Source: an uncultured Rivibacter sp. (lineage in GTDB: Bacteria > Pseudomonadota > Gammaproteobacteria > Burkholderiales > Burkholderiaceae). Taken from it: DNA of 64,000 nucleotides. Shown piece after piece: positions 7,976 to 16,026 of the stretch (its first letter is position 1; each line of letters begins with the position of its first letter). The translations under genes were made by a program, and so were the position numbers. The stretch is from assembly GCA_946481025.1 (NCBI GenBank), contig CAMLNA010000001.1, forward strand, positions 1 through 64,000. The letters run 5' to 3'. Below the pieces are notes generated by a model that did no database searches, had not been told where the DNA came from, and saw only the letters and a list, made by a program, of their open reading frames with translations.

Positions 7976-8551
7976 TCAGCCCGGCAGGCTGCCCGCCCCG
8001 AGCAGGGTCGCCACCCCCAGCGCCGCGAAGATCAGTGCCGCGATGCCGTGCACGAGCTGCATCGGCACCCTCGCGGCGACGCGCTCGCCGAGGTAGACCG
8101 CGGGCACGTTGGCCAGCATCATGCCCAGCGTGGTGCCGGCCACCACGGCCAGCAGATCGGGGTAGCGCGCGGCGAGCGCCACCGTGGCGACCTGCGTCTT
8201 GTCGCCCATCTCGGCCAGGAAGAACGCCACCAGCGTCGTGCCGAACACGCCGAAGCGCGACACCGTTTCGGTGCGGTCGTCGTCGATCCGGTCAGGCAGC
8301 ATCATCCAGGCGGCCATGGCGATGAAGGAGCTGCCGATGATCCAGCGCAGCATCTCCGGCCCGAGCGCCCTGGCCACCCAGCCGCCCACGGCGCCGGCGG
8401 CCGCATGGTTGGCCAGGGTGGCCACGAGGATGCCGGCGACGATGGGCAGCGGCCGGCGAAAGCGCACCGCCAGCAGCATGGCGAGCAACTGCGTCTTGTC
8501 GCCCATTTCACCCAGGGCGACCAGACCGGTCGAAATGAAAAAAGCTTCCAC
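7976..8551 (-). CDS. TMEM165/GDT1-family manganese exporter
   Basis: 191 residues if started at GTG 8551 (VEAFFISTGLVALGEMGDKTQ), the usual beginning of this family; an in-frame GTG at 8593 would add 14 residues and has a purine run just upstream, so the start is uncertain. Two homologous halves each carry the family signature ExGDKTQ (ALGEMGDKTQLLAM and FLAEMGDKTQVATV), with about six membrane helices. Bacterial relatives such as MneA export Mn(II). The gene lies under a yybP-ykoY manganese riboswitch, which strongly supports that role. It converges with the XRE-cupin gene. Confidence 0.9.
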   Translation of the reverse strand: MEAFFISTGLVALGEMGDKTQLLAMLLAVRFRRPLPIVAGILVATLANHAAAGAVGGWVARALGPEMLRWIIGSSFIAMAAWMMLPDRIDDDRTETVSRFGVFGTTLVAFFLAEMGDKTQVATVALAARYPDLLAVVAGTTLGMMLANVPAVYLGERVAARVPMQLVHGIAALIFAALGVATLLGAGSLPG

Positions 8552-8619
8552 GAATGAGGGAGTCCGAGGGCCGCAGGAGAACCATGACTGCACCGCCCCC
8601 CCGGCCCATTGCGGGAGGC

Positions 8620-8768
8620 AGCGCAGTCAAAGGTCTTGCCAGGCGGCGGGAAGGCACACGGGCGGCCTTCCGGTCGAGCTGCTGCCTGCGCCATGGCTCC
8701 CCGGGGCGGGGCGCCAAGTGTGTTGACGCAGGCCCCCGCAACGATGCAGGGCGGCTACTCCCCAATGA
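8620..8768 (-). promoter_or_regulatory. yybP-ykoY (manganese) riboswitch in the leader of the GDT1-family gene
   Basis: Read on the minus strand, the leader contains the conserved 5' block GGGGAGTAGCC (8763-8753), the internal CGTCAACA (8728-8721) and the 3' block GGCAAGACCTTTGAC (8640-8626), in the order known for yybP-ykoY RNAs. A P1 closing stem can form between GTCATTGG and CCTTTGAC. A possible expression platform is an alternative hairpin between GACTGC (8628-8623) and GCAGTC (8591-8586), which would compete with P1 close to the start codon. The ligand in this class is Mn(II), usually turning the gene on. Upstream (8769-8980) I see no gene. Confidence 0.88.
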
Positions 8769-8980
8769 CGAAGGCGGGAGTGTATCGCGCGCCTGCCGGC
8801 GGCCCGTGGCAGGCGAATGCCGTGCCGTCCCCTCTTTGGGGGAAATTCCCTTCTGCCCCGCGTTGAATGGGTGCATCCGTCACGCGCCGGGCCTAAGATC
8901 GCCGCTTCACCAGACAAGTGTGTCCTCGCGTTCGTACCGTAGTTCCTGCGGCGCGGAGGTGTCAAACAGAGGAGGGCTCC

Positions 8981-9670
8981 ATGCTTGCGACCGCCACACA
9001 ACGTGCCGACGCCTCGTCGGCCGGATCCGGATCGGGCCAGTCCCGCAAGGTGCTGCTGGTCGACGACCATGAGCTGGTGCGCTTCGGCGTCAAGACGCTC
9101 TACACCGAGCTGCAGGGCGTGCGGATCGACTGGCTCGAGGCCAGCTCGCTGCAGGAGGCCCTCGACATCTACACGCGCGAAGGCACCATCGACGCGGTGC
9201 TGCTCGACCTCAACCTCGCCGATTGCAAGGGCCTCCAGGGCCTGCGTCAGTTCATCCAGGCGCACCCGACGGCGCGCGTTGCGGTGTTCAGCGGCACGCA
9301 GGACGAATTCGTGGTGCGCCAGGCCCGGGCGCTGGGGGCCGCCGGCTACGTGCCCAAGGGCGCCATGATGTCCGAGATGCGCGCCACGCTGTCGGCGCTG
9401 CTGTGGCCGCAGGGCAGCCCCGAAGCGCGTGCACTGGCGCCCAGCAGCGCGCTGTTCCCGCGCTTTCCGTCGTCGGCCATGTACGACCGCGTGGCGGAAC
9501 TGGGTCCGCGCCACCTCGAGATCCTCGAACTCGTGCTGTCGGGCTGCACCAACCAGGAGATCAGCAACTCCATGGGCCTGTCGCTCGGCACGGTGAAGAA
9601 CTACGTGTCGTCGCTGCTGCTGGCGCTGGACGTGAAGTCACGCTCGCACATGATCAGCCTCTTCAGGTGA
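8981..9670 (+). CDS. Response regulator, NarL/LuxR type
   Basis: 229 residues from ATG 8981, preceded by the ribosome site GGAGGG; an in-frame upstream start at 8918 is less likely. A receiver domain (LLVDDHELVRFGVKTLY, phosphoacceptor Asp in AVLLDLNLADC, Lys in YVPKGA) is followed by a LuxR-type helix-turn-helix near the C-terminus (LGPRHLEILELVLSGCTNQEISNSMGLSLGTVKNYVSSLL in two adjacent helices). The final GTG of its last codons doubles as the start of the hybrid kinase gene, so the two form a pair. It may control the T6SS genes that follow, but this is only positional. Confidence 0.93.
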   Translation: MLATATQRADASSAGSGSGQSRKVLLVDDHELVRFGVKTLYTELQGVRIDWLEASSLQEALDIYTREGTIDAVLLDLNLADCKGLQGLRQFIQAHPTARVAVFSGTQDEFVVRQARALGAAGYVPKGAMMSEMRATLSALLWPQGSPEARALAPSSALFPRFPSSAMYDRVAELGPRHLEILELVLSGCTNQEISNSMGLSLGTVKNYVSSLLLALDVKSRSHMISLFR

Positions 9671-11529
9671 CGACCCCACCGCCGCAGGTCCCGCCCGAGT
9701 CGCTCGATGTCCCGGCCCCTGCGAGCACCGAGCCGCGCGCCAGCTTTGTCGCCGTGAGTGGCGCGGCCGCGCCCGGCCGCGCCGAAACCTTCGACCCCCA
9801 GCGTTCCGAACGGCGCGCCATCGAGCGCCGCCTGCGCGATGCTGCCGTGCACGCGGTGATCGAGGCCTCACCGGTGGTGCTGGTCCTGGCGCTGGTCGTG
9901 TGGACGAGCGCGGTGCTGGCGGCGCCGGCCGGCGCCTCGCGCACCTTCTGGGCGGTGTGCACGCTGGCGGCCGTGGCCGCATGGGCGGCCATTCCCTGGG
10001 TGCTGCGCCGCCGGGCGCGCGTTGCCGGCGACACCCGCGGACTGCGGCGCGCCTACCGCTGGATGGGCGTGCACGCCCTGGCATGGCTGGCGCTGGCGCC
10101 CTGGCTGCCGGGTCTCGCCTGGCAGCCGCATCGGGAGCTGCTCACGCTGCTGCTGGCGGGTCTCTCCCTCGTGGCGGTCGCCAGCCTGGCACCGCTGCGC
10201 GTGCAGGCCGGCGTGGCGGCGGCGCTGCCGCTGTCTCCGGCGCTGGCGCTGTGGACCGAGGAGGCGCAGTTCTGGCCGCGACCGGCGGTCGTGGGGTTGC
10301 TGCTGGTGGCCTTGGCGGCTGCGGCCCTTTCGGTGCTGCGCAGGCGCGCCTGGCGCAACATGGCGCGCGCGCTGATCGAGCGCGACGACCGCATCCGGGC
10401 CGTCGAGGCCGAACGCGACCAGGCCATCCGCGCCGACCAGGAAAAAAGCCGCTTCCTGGCCATCGCGAGCCACGACCTGCGCCAGCCGGTCCACGCGCTG
10501 GGGTTGTTCGCCGCCACGCTCGAGAAGCGCCTGCAGGGGTCGCCCGAGGAGCCGGTGGTGCGCAACGTGATGCGCTCGATCGACGGGCTGGACCGCTCGT
10601 TCAACGCCATGCTCGACGTGTCGCGGCTGGACGCCGGCACCATCGAGCCGAACATCCAGCACTTTCCGCTGCGCGACCTGTTCCGCCGCCTGCACATGCA
10701 CTTTGCCGGGCAGGCCGAGCTGGCCGGGCTGGGATTGCGTTTCTCGCCGGGCGGCAAGTCCGTGAGCAGTGATCCGCAGCTGCTCGAACGCATCCTCGGC
10801 AACCTCATCCAGAACGCCATCAAGTACACCCGCGAGGGCGGCATCGTGGTGGTGGCTCGCACCACCACGACGCACATCAACGTGGAGGTATGGGACACCG
10901 GCGTGGGCATCGGCGCGGCCGACCTGTCCAAGGTGTTCGACGAGTTCTACCAGATCGGTCGCGGCGAGCGCTCGCGCGCGCAGGGCCTGGGCATGGGGCT
11001 GGCCATCGTGAAGCGGCTGGCGCGGCTGCTGGGCCATGGCCTCACCGTCGCGTCGCAGCCGGGGCGCGGCACGATGTTCCGCGTCGCCATCGCGCTGGGC
11101 GGGCTGGCCGAGATGCAGAACGTGACCGCCGCTGCCGACACCGTGCCGCTGCCGGCGCTGCAGCCGCGCACCGTGCTCGTGATCGACGACGAGGAGCCGA
11201 TCCGCGAGGGGCTGTCCATCCTGCTGCACGAATGGGGCTACCAGGCCGTCACCGCGTCGTCGCTCGAGGAGGCCGAAGCGGCGGTGCGCGCGATGGACCT
11301 GCCGCCCGACCTGGTGCTGTCGGACCTGCACCTGGGGCAGGGCCCCGACGGCATCGCCGCCGTCGAGGCGGTGCGCCGGCACTGCGGCTATGCGGTGCCG
11401 GCCGTGCTGATCACCGGCGACACCACGCACGAGGAGATGCGCCGCGCCACCGACAGCGGCCACCCGGTGCTGTTCAAGCCGGTGCAGCCGCGCAAGCTGC
11501 TGAACGTGCTGCGGGGGCTGGTGTCGTAG
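9667..11529 (+). CDS. Hybrid sensor histidine kinase/response regulator
   Basis: 620 residues from GTG 9667, overlapping the TGA of the response regulator (GTGA), which implies translational coupling. After a disordered N-terminus come about six membrane helices (residues 65-230) with no recognisable sensor domain, a short coiled coil, a HisKA box with His269 (ASHDLRQPVHALGLF), and a HATPase domain (N box NLIQNAIKYTREG, G boxes DTGVGIG and GLGMGLAIV). A C-terminal receiver domain has Asp553 (LVLSDLHLG). The phosphate probably passes to the upstream regulator. The signal is unknown. Confidence 0.92.
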   Translation: MTTPPPQVPPESLDVPAPASTEPRASFVAVSGAAAPGRAETFDPQRSERRAIERRLRDAAVHAVIEASPVVLVLALVVWTSAVLAAPAGASRTFWAVCTLAAVAAWAAIPWVLRRRARVAGDTRGLRRAYRWMGVHALAWLALAPWLPGLAWQPHRELLTLLLAGLSLVAVASLAPLRVQAGVAAALPLSPALALWTEEAQFWPRPAVVGLLLVALAAAALSVLRRRAWRNMARALIERDDRIRAVEAERDQAIRADQEKSRFLAIASHDLRQPVHALGLFAATLEKRLQGSPEEPVVRNVMRSIDGLDRSFNAMLDVSRLDAGTIEPNIQHFPLRDLFRRLHMHFAGQAELAGLGLRFSPGGKSVSSDPQLLERILGNLIQNAIKYTREGGIVVVARTTTTHINVEVWDTGVGIGAADLSKVFDEFYQIGRGERSRAQGLGMGLAIVKRLARLLGHGLTVASQPGRGTMFRVAIALGGLAEMQNVTAAADTVPLPALQPRTVLVIDDEEPIREGLSILLHEWGYQAVTASSLEEAEAAVRAMDLPPDLVLSDLHLGQGPDGIAAVEAVRRHCGYAVPAVLITGDTTHEEMRRATDSGHPVLFKPVQPRKLLNVLRGLVS

Positions 11530-11545
11530 CCGCGCAGCGGCAGTG

Positions 11546-11576
11546 GCAACGGCCGCCGGGCCGGCTGCACCGTTGC
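11546..11576 (+). terminator. Hairpin after the two-component operon
   Basis: GCAACGG (11546-11552) and CCGTTGC (11570-11576) form a 7-bp stem 17 bases after the hybrid-kinase stop, with further pairing inside the loop. No T-run follows, so its role as a terminator is uncertain. Confidence 0.35.
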
Positions 11577-11645
11577 TGCTGCTGACGAAACCCTGCCGGG
11601 ATGGGGCCGCCCCCGTCCCTCTCTTTGACGAGGCCCGCGGCCGAA

Positions 11646-11688
11646 GTGACTTTCGACCACTGTGCGGCCGCGTCCGCACCTCTAGAGT
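11646..11688 (+). promoter_or_regulatory. T6SS-region promoter motif, copy 1 (tssA)
   Basis: GTGACTTTCGACCACTG (11646-11662), then 18 bases, then TCTAGAGT (11681-11688), 33 bases before the tssA start. The same 17-base block, consensus RTGACTTTCGNNCAYTG, occurs at 35780, 41939 and 43308, always 18 bases before a -10-like octamer and always in front of a T6SS-linked gene. I read it as a shared promoter or activator site; I do not recognise the factor. Confidence 0.65.
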
Positions 11689-11720
11689 CCCTCAGGCCAA
11701 CACAAACGCTCGGAAAGCGC

Positions 11721-12734
11721 ATGCCTGACTTCGATCTGGAGTCGCTACTGTCACCGCTGGGAGGCGATGCTCCGTGTGGGGCCGACCTCGAGTACGACGC
11801 TGCCTTCCTGGCATTGCAGGAGGCCGGCACGGCCAAGCCCGAGCAGCAGTATGGCGACACGATCATTGCCGCGTCCGACCCGGACTGGCCGGCGGTGCGC
11901 GACCAGGCCCTGGCGCTCGCCGCGCGCACGCGCGACCTGAGGGTGGCGGTCTGGCTCGTCCGCAGCGGCGCGCGCATCGAAGGGCTGGCGGGCGCCGTCG
12001 CGGGCCTCAGGCTGGTGCATGGGCTGCTCGAGCAGCACTGGGACCACGTCCATCCCCAACTCGATGCGAGCGACAACAACGATCCCACCGCGCGCCTGAA
12101 CGCACTGGCGCCGCTGGTCCACGCCGGCGAAGGCCTGGCCGACCTGCGCATGGCTGGGCTCACCGAGGATCGCAGCGGGCTCACGGTGCGAGCCATCGAG
12201 CTGGCGCTGGGCCGCGCCGAAGCCGGCCCCGGCGAAACGGCGCCTGCCGAAGAAGGCGTGGTGCAAGGCGGCGTGGCGGCGCTGGCGCACGCCCCCGGCC
12301 TGCTGGACCTGCTGCGCTCCGCCCATGCCGCGGCCGTCGGCATCGACGCCGCCATCACCGAACGGCTCGGCGGCGCGGCCGGGCCCGACTTCCGGCCGCT
12401 GCGCGCGCTGACCCAGGTGCTGGCCGGCTTTGCCGACCGGCTGCAGGCCGAGACGGCGCCGCCGGCCGCGGAGGCCGCCGCCGACGGCGGCAGCGCACAG
12501 GGTGCCGCGCCCGGGGCCGCCGCGCCGGGCGCCATCCGCACGCGCGACGACGTGGTGCGCATGCTCGACAAGGTGTGTGAATGGGTCGAGCGCAACGAAC
12601 CCAGCAACCCCGCGCCGCTGCTCATCCGCCGCGCGCGCCGGCTGATGACCAAGAACTTCATCGAGATCATGCGCGACCTGGCGCCCGACGGCGTGTCTCA
12701 GGTCGAGAACATCGCGGGCGTGGACCGCGAATAG
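11721..12734 (+). CDS. tssA: Type VI secretion protein TssA (ImpA family)
   Basis: 337 residues from ATG 11721; in-frame starts further upstream would run through the promoter motif. The N-terminal ImpA domain is clear (LLSPLGGDAPCGADLEYD, then a helical DPDWPAVRDQALALAARTRDLRVAVWL). The middle is Ala/Pro-rich, and the C-terminus ends in the conserved RRARRLMTKNFIEIMRDLAPDG segment. TssA caps the baseplate and the growing sheath and coordinates Hcp tube and TssBC sheath assembly. It heads a run of T6SS genes reading the same way. Confidence 0.93.
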   Translation: MPDFDLESLLSPLGGDAPCGADLEYDAAFLALQEAGTAKPEQQYGDTIIAASDPDWPAVRDQALALAARTRDLRVAVWLVRSGARIEGLAGAVAGLRLVHGLLEQHWDHVHPQLDASDNNDPTARLNALAPLVHAGEGLADLRMAGLTEDRSGLTVRAIELALGRAEAGPGETAPAEEGVVQGGVAALAHAPGLLDLLRSAHAAAVGIDAAITERLGGAAGPDFRPLRALTQVLAGFADRLQAETAPPAAEAAADGGSAQGAAPGAAAPGAIRTRDDVVRMLDKVCEWVERNEPSNPAPLLIRRARRLMTKNFIEIMRDLAPDGVSQVENIAGVDRE

Positions 12735-12771
12735 TGCCCTTCAGGACAGAGCCTTCTTTCAAGGAGCAACC

Positions 12772-13287
12772 ATGGCCACCAGCAGTCAGAAGTTCATCGC
12801 CCGCAATCGCGCCCCGCGCGTGCAGATCGAATACGACGTGGAGCTGTACGGCGCCGAGAAGAAGGTGCAGCTGCCCTTCGTGATGGGCGTGCTGGCCGAC
12901 CTGTCGGGCAAGCCAACCGAGCCGCTGCCACCGGTGGCCGACCGCAAGTTCCTCGAGGTGGACGTCGACAACTTCGATTCCCGCATGAAGGCGATGAAGC
13001 CGCGCGTGGCCTTCCAGGTGCCCAACACGCTCACCGGCGAAGGCAACCTCAGCGTGGACATCACCTTCGAGAACATGGACGACTTCTCGCCCGCCGCCGT
13101 GGCGCGCAAGGTCGACGCGCTGAACAAGCTGCTCGAGGCGCGCCAGCAGCTGGCCAACCTCGTGACCTACATGGACGGCAAGACCGGTGCCGAGGAGCTG
13201 ATTTCCAAGCTGCTCAGCGACCCGGCGCTCCTGCAGACGCTGGCTGCCAGCAAGAAGCCCGAAGAGGGCGCCGCCCCCGCCGCTTGA
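12772..13287 (+). CDS. tssB: T6SS contractile sheath small subunit TssB
   Basis: 171 residues, close to the usual length of TssB/VipA. It opens with SSQKFIARNRAPRVQIEYDVE and holds LPFVMGVLADLSGK and FENMDDFSPAAVARKV, all hallmarks of the family. TssB pairs with TssC to form the contractile sheath around the Hcp tube. A ribosome site (aaggag) precedes the start. It lies 37 bases after tssA and 32 before tssC, as expected for the sheath pair. Confidence 0.97.
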   Translation: MATSSQKFIARNRAPRVQIEYDVELYGAEKKVQLPFVMGVLADLSGKPTEPLPPVADRKFLEVDVDNFDSRMKAMKPRVAFQVPNTLTGEGNLSVDITFENMDDFSPAAVARKVDALNKLLEARQQLANLVTYMDGKTGAEELISKLLSDPALLQTLAASKKPEEGAAPAA

Positions 13288-13319
13288 CCGACACCTCAGT
13301 GATCTAGCAGGAGAAAACC

Positions 13320-14810
13320 ATGGCCGAGACCGAACAGCAGAAAGCCCTGGAGGGCGTATCGCTGGAGGGCAACGAGCTGGCGTCGTTGCTGCAGAAGGAG
13401 TTCAAGCCCAAGACCGACGAGGCCAAGAGCGCGGTCGAGCAGGCGGTGCAGACGCTGGCGGCGCAGGCGCTGTCGCAGACGCAACTGATCGGCTCCGACG
13501 TGGTGAAGTCCATCGAGGCCATGATCGCCGCGATCGACAAGAAGCTGTCGGACCAGATCAACCAGATCCTGCACCACGCCGACTTCCAGAAGCTCGAAGG
13601 TGCATGGCGCGGCCTGCACTACATGGTCAACAACACCGAGACCGACGAGTTCCTGAAGATCCGGGTGATGAACATTTCCAAGCTGGACCTCGGCAAGACG
13701 CTCAAGCGCTACAAGGGCACGGCCTGGGACCAGAGCCCGCTGTTCAAGAAGGTCTACGAAGAGGAATACGGCCAGTTCGGCGGCGAACCCTTCGGCTGCA
13801 TGGTGGGCGACTACTACTTCGACCAGAGCCCGCCCGACGTGGAGCTGCTGGGCGAGATGTCGAAGGTGTGCGCCGCGGCCCACATGCCGTTCATCACCGG
13901 CGCCTCGCCCACCGTGATGCAGATGGACTCGTGGCAGGAGCTCGCCAACCCGCGCGACCTGACCAAGATCTTCACCACGCCCGAATACGCCGCCTGGCGC
14001 TCGCTGCGGGAGTCCGACGACGCCCGCTACATCGGCCTGGCCATGCCGCGCTACCTGTCGCGCCTGCCATACGGCGCGCGCACCAACCCGGTCGAGGAGT
14101 TCGACTTCGAGGAAGAGACCGGCTCGGCCGACCACAACAAGTACACCTGGGCCAACGCCGCCTATGCGATGGCCACCAACATCAACCGCTCGTTCAAGAT
14201 GTACGGCTGGTGCTCGCGCATCCGTGGCATCGAGTCGGGTGGTGCGGTCGAAGGCCTGCCGGCGCACACCTTTCCCACCGACGACGGCGGCGTGGACATG
14301 AAGTGCCCCACCGAGATCGCCATCAGCGACCGCCGCGAGGCCGAGCTGGCCAAGAACGGCTTCATGCCGCTGGTGCACCGCAAGAACTCCGACTTCGCCG
14401 CCTTCATCGGGGCGCAGTCGCTGCAGAAGCCGTTCGAGTACGACGACCCGGACGCGACCGCGAACGCCAACCTGGCGGCGCGCCTGCCGTATCTCTTCGC
14501 GACCTGCCGCTTCGCGCACTACCTCAAGTGCATCGTGCGCGACAAGATCGGCTCGTTCAAGGAGCGCGACGACATGCAGCGGTGGCTGCAGAACTGGATC
14601 ATGAACTACGTCGATGGCGACCCGGCGCATTCGACCGAGCAGACCAAGGCACGCAAGCCGCTGGCGGCTGCGGAAGTGGTGGTCGAGGAGGTCGAGGGCA
14701 ACCCGGGCTACTACACGTCGAAGTTCTTCCTGCGGCCGCACTACCAGCTCGAAGGGCTCACCGTGTCGCTGCGCCTGGTGTCCAAGCTGCCGTCACTGAA
14801 GGCGGCTTGA
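13320..14810 (+). CDS. tssC: T6SS contractile sheath large subunit TssC
   Basis: 496 residues, the family length. Recognisable segments include LHHADFQKLEGAWRGLHYMV, the FGCMVGDYYFD stretch, ASPTVMQMDSWQEL, and the C-terminal NPGYYTSKFFLRPHYQLEG. It forms the sheath with TssB; contraction of this sheath drives the Hcp-VgrG needle out, and the ClpV ATPase then disassembles it. A strong ribosome site (aggag) precedes the start. Confidence 0.97.
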   Translation: MAETEQQKALEGVSLEGNELASLLQKEFKPKTDEAKSAVEQAVQTLAAQALSQTQLIGSDVVKSIEAMIAAIDKKLSDQINQILHHADFQKLEGAWRGLHYMVNNTETDEFLKIRVMNISKLDLGKTLKRYKGTAWDQSPLFKKVYEEEYGQFGGEPFGCMVGDYYFDQSPPDVELLGEMSKVCAAAHMPFITGASPTVMQMDSWQELANPRDLTKIFTTPEYAAWRSLRESDDARYIGLAMPRYLSRLPYGARTNPVEEFDFEEETGSADHNKYTWANAAYAMATNINRSFKMYGWCSRIRGIESGGAVEGLPAHTFPTDDGGVDMKCPTEIAISDRREAELAKNGFMPLVHRKNSDFAAFIGAQSLQKPFEYDDPDATANANLAARLPYLFATCRFAHYLKCIVRDKIGSFKERDDMQRWLQNWIMNYVDGDPAHSTEQTKARKPLAAAEVVVEEVEGNPGYYTSKFFLRPHYQLEGLTVSLRLVSKLPSLKAA

Positions 14811-14910
14811 ACCTCGGGCCGGGAAAGCGCAACACATAGTTTGTCTTGCAGATGTTGTGGGCAAGTCGGGGGGCTGGTGCCGGGTCTGTCAACACCCCAA
14901 GCCGGCCAGC

Positions 14911-14930
14911 TTCCAGCAGCGGGGCTGGAA
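14911..14930 (+). other. Hairpin in the hcp1 leader
   Basis: TTCCAGC and GCTGGAA form a 7-bp stem with a 6-base loop, 25 bases before the hcp1 start in a 145-base gap. It could stabilise the abundant hcp message or reduce read-through from tssC. No T-run follows. Confidence 0.4.
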
Positions 14931-14955
14931 TTCAAGGTAACCAGGAGGTTTGATC

Positions 14956-15441
14956 ATGGCCGTAGACATGTTTCTGAAGCTGGGTGACGTCAAGGGCGAG
15001 TCCACCGACAGCAAGCACAAGGACGAAGTCGATGTGCTCGCCTGGAGCTGGGGCATGAGCCAGTCGGGCACGACCCACGTGGGCGGCGGCGGCGGCGCGG
15101 GCAAGGTTGCGGTGCAGGACATCTCGATCACCAAGTACGTCGACAAGGCGTCGGCGAACCTGATCCTCGGGTGCTGCAACGGCAAGCATTACGACGAGGC
15201 CGTGCTCACCGTGCGCAAGGCCGGCGAGAAGCCGCTCGAGTACCTGAAGATCACGATGAAGGAAGTCATCGTGGCCAACGTCAGCACCGGCGGCAGCGGC
15301 GGCGAAGACCGGCTCACCGAGAACGTCACGCTGAACTTTGCCGAGTTCAAGGTCGAGTACACGCCGCAGAAGAAGGACGGCACCGGCGACGCGGCCATCA
15401 CCGCGGCCTGGAACATCGCCGAGAACGTGGCCGCGGGCTGA
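14956..15441 (+). CDS. hcp: T6SS tube protein Hcp, first copy
   Basis: 161 residues from ATG 14956 with a near-ideal ribosome site (ccaggagg). The Hcp fold is shown by MAVDMFLKLGDVKGES at the start, DVLAWSWGMSQS, and NFAEFKVEYTPQ near the end. A Gly-rich loop (GGGGGAGK) lies at about residues 44-51. Hcp hexamers stack into the inner tube and can carry small effectors. A second, clearly diverged copy follows 96 bases downstream with two hairpins in between. Confidence 0.95.
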   Translation: MAVDMFLKLGDVKGESTDSKHKDEVDVLAWSWGMSQSGTTHVGGGGGAGKVAVQDISITKYVDKASANLILGCCNGKHYDEAVLTVRKAGEKPLEYLKITMKEVIVANVSTGGSGGEDRLTENVTLNFAEFKVEYTPQKKDGTGDAAITAAWNIAENVAAG

Positions 15442-15451
15442 GCGGTTTATC

Positions 15452-15480
15452 GCGGCTGCGGCCCACCGTGCCGCAGCCGC
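15452..15480 (+). terminator. Strong GC hairpin between the two hcp genes
   Basis: A perfect 11-bp stem, gcggctgcggc (15452-15462) and gccgcagccgc (15470-15480), has a 7-base loop and sits 10 bases past the hcp1 stop. There is no T-run, so it may act as a partial terminator or a 3' mRNA stabiliser that lets hcp1 accumulate. Confidence 0.55.
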
Positions 15481-15482
15481 AC

Positions 15483-15502
15483 GGCACATGCCGGCATGTG
15501 CC
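15483..15502. repeat. 20-bp perfect palindrome before hcp2
   Basis: GGCACATGCCGGCATGTGCC reads identically on both strands. It directly follows the inter-hcp hairpin and lies 35 bases before the hcp2 start. It could be a second stem of the same terminator or a regulator site for hcp2. Confidence 0.7.
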
Positions 15503-15537
15503 GCCCTGCATGAATGCACATACAGGCGGAAGCGACC

Positions 15538-16026
15538 ATGGCCACGTCTTTCGGTGACATGTTCCTCAAGGTCGAGAGTGCGCGCTCGGGAGCGATCAAG
15601 GGCGAAGCCAACGACTCCGTGCACGGCGGCGAGATCGACGTGGTGGGCTGGTCGTGGGGCATGCGCTCTGCCAGCGCGATGGGCGGATCCGGCCCGGCGG
15701 CCAAGTCGTCGCTGGAGCTGCTCAACGTCGTCAAGCAGGTCGACAGCGCGTCGACCGGCCTGATGTCGGTGATGCGCAACAACGACCTCGTCAAGAAGGC
15801 GGTGCTGTCGGTGCGCAAGTCCGGCGGCTCGCCGCTCGACTACTTCGTCGTGACCATCGAGAACGGCCGCATCACCTCGTACGACGTCGAAGCCGGCGGC
15901 GCGGAAAACGAAACCCTCGTCGAGAAGGTGAGCTTCTCGTTCCAGAAGATCAACGTCGAATACGCAGGCCAGGACGAAAAAGGCCAGAAGAAGGGCGGCA
16001 TGTCCTTCACCGCGGAGATCGAATGA
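15538..16026 (+). CDS. hcp: T6SS tube protein Hcp, second copy
   Basis: 162 residues from ATG 15538 (ribosome site aggcgga). Hcp pattern: FGDMFLKVESARSGAIKGE, DVVGWSWGMRSAS, LDYFVVTIENGRITSYDVE, and a KGGMSFTAEIE end. It is plainly homologous to, but well diverged from, the first copy, and lacks that copy's poly-Gly loop. The two may form different tubes or carry different cargo. Its stop overlaps the tagJ start (ATGATGA), coupling translation of the two. Confidence 0.94.
   Translation: MATSFGDMFLKVESARSGAIKGEANDSVHGGEIDVVGWSWGMRSASAMGGSGPAAKSSLELLNVVKQVDSASTGLMSVMRNNDLVKKAVLSVRKSGGSPLDYFVVTIENGRITSYDVEAGGAENETLVEKVSFSFQKINVEYAGQDEKGQKKGGMSFTAEIE

Noticed and set aside
8554..8980. Short plus-strand ORFs in the gap before the response regulator
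   Set aside because: They run antisense through the riboswitch and lack any family pattern.
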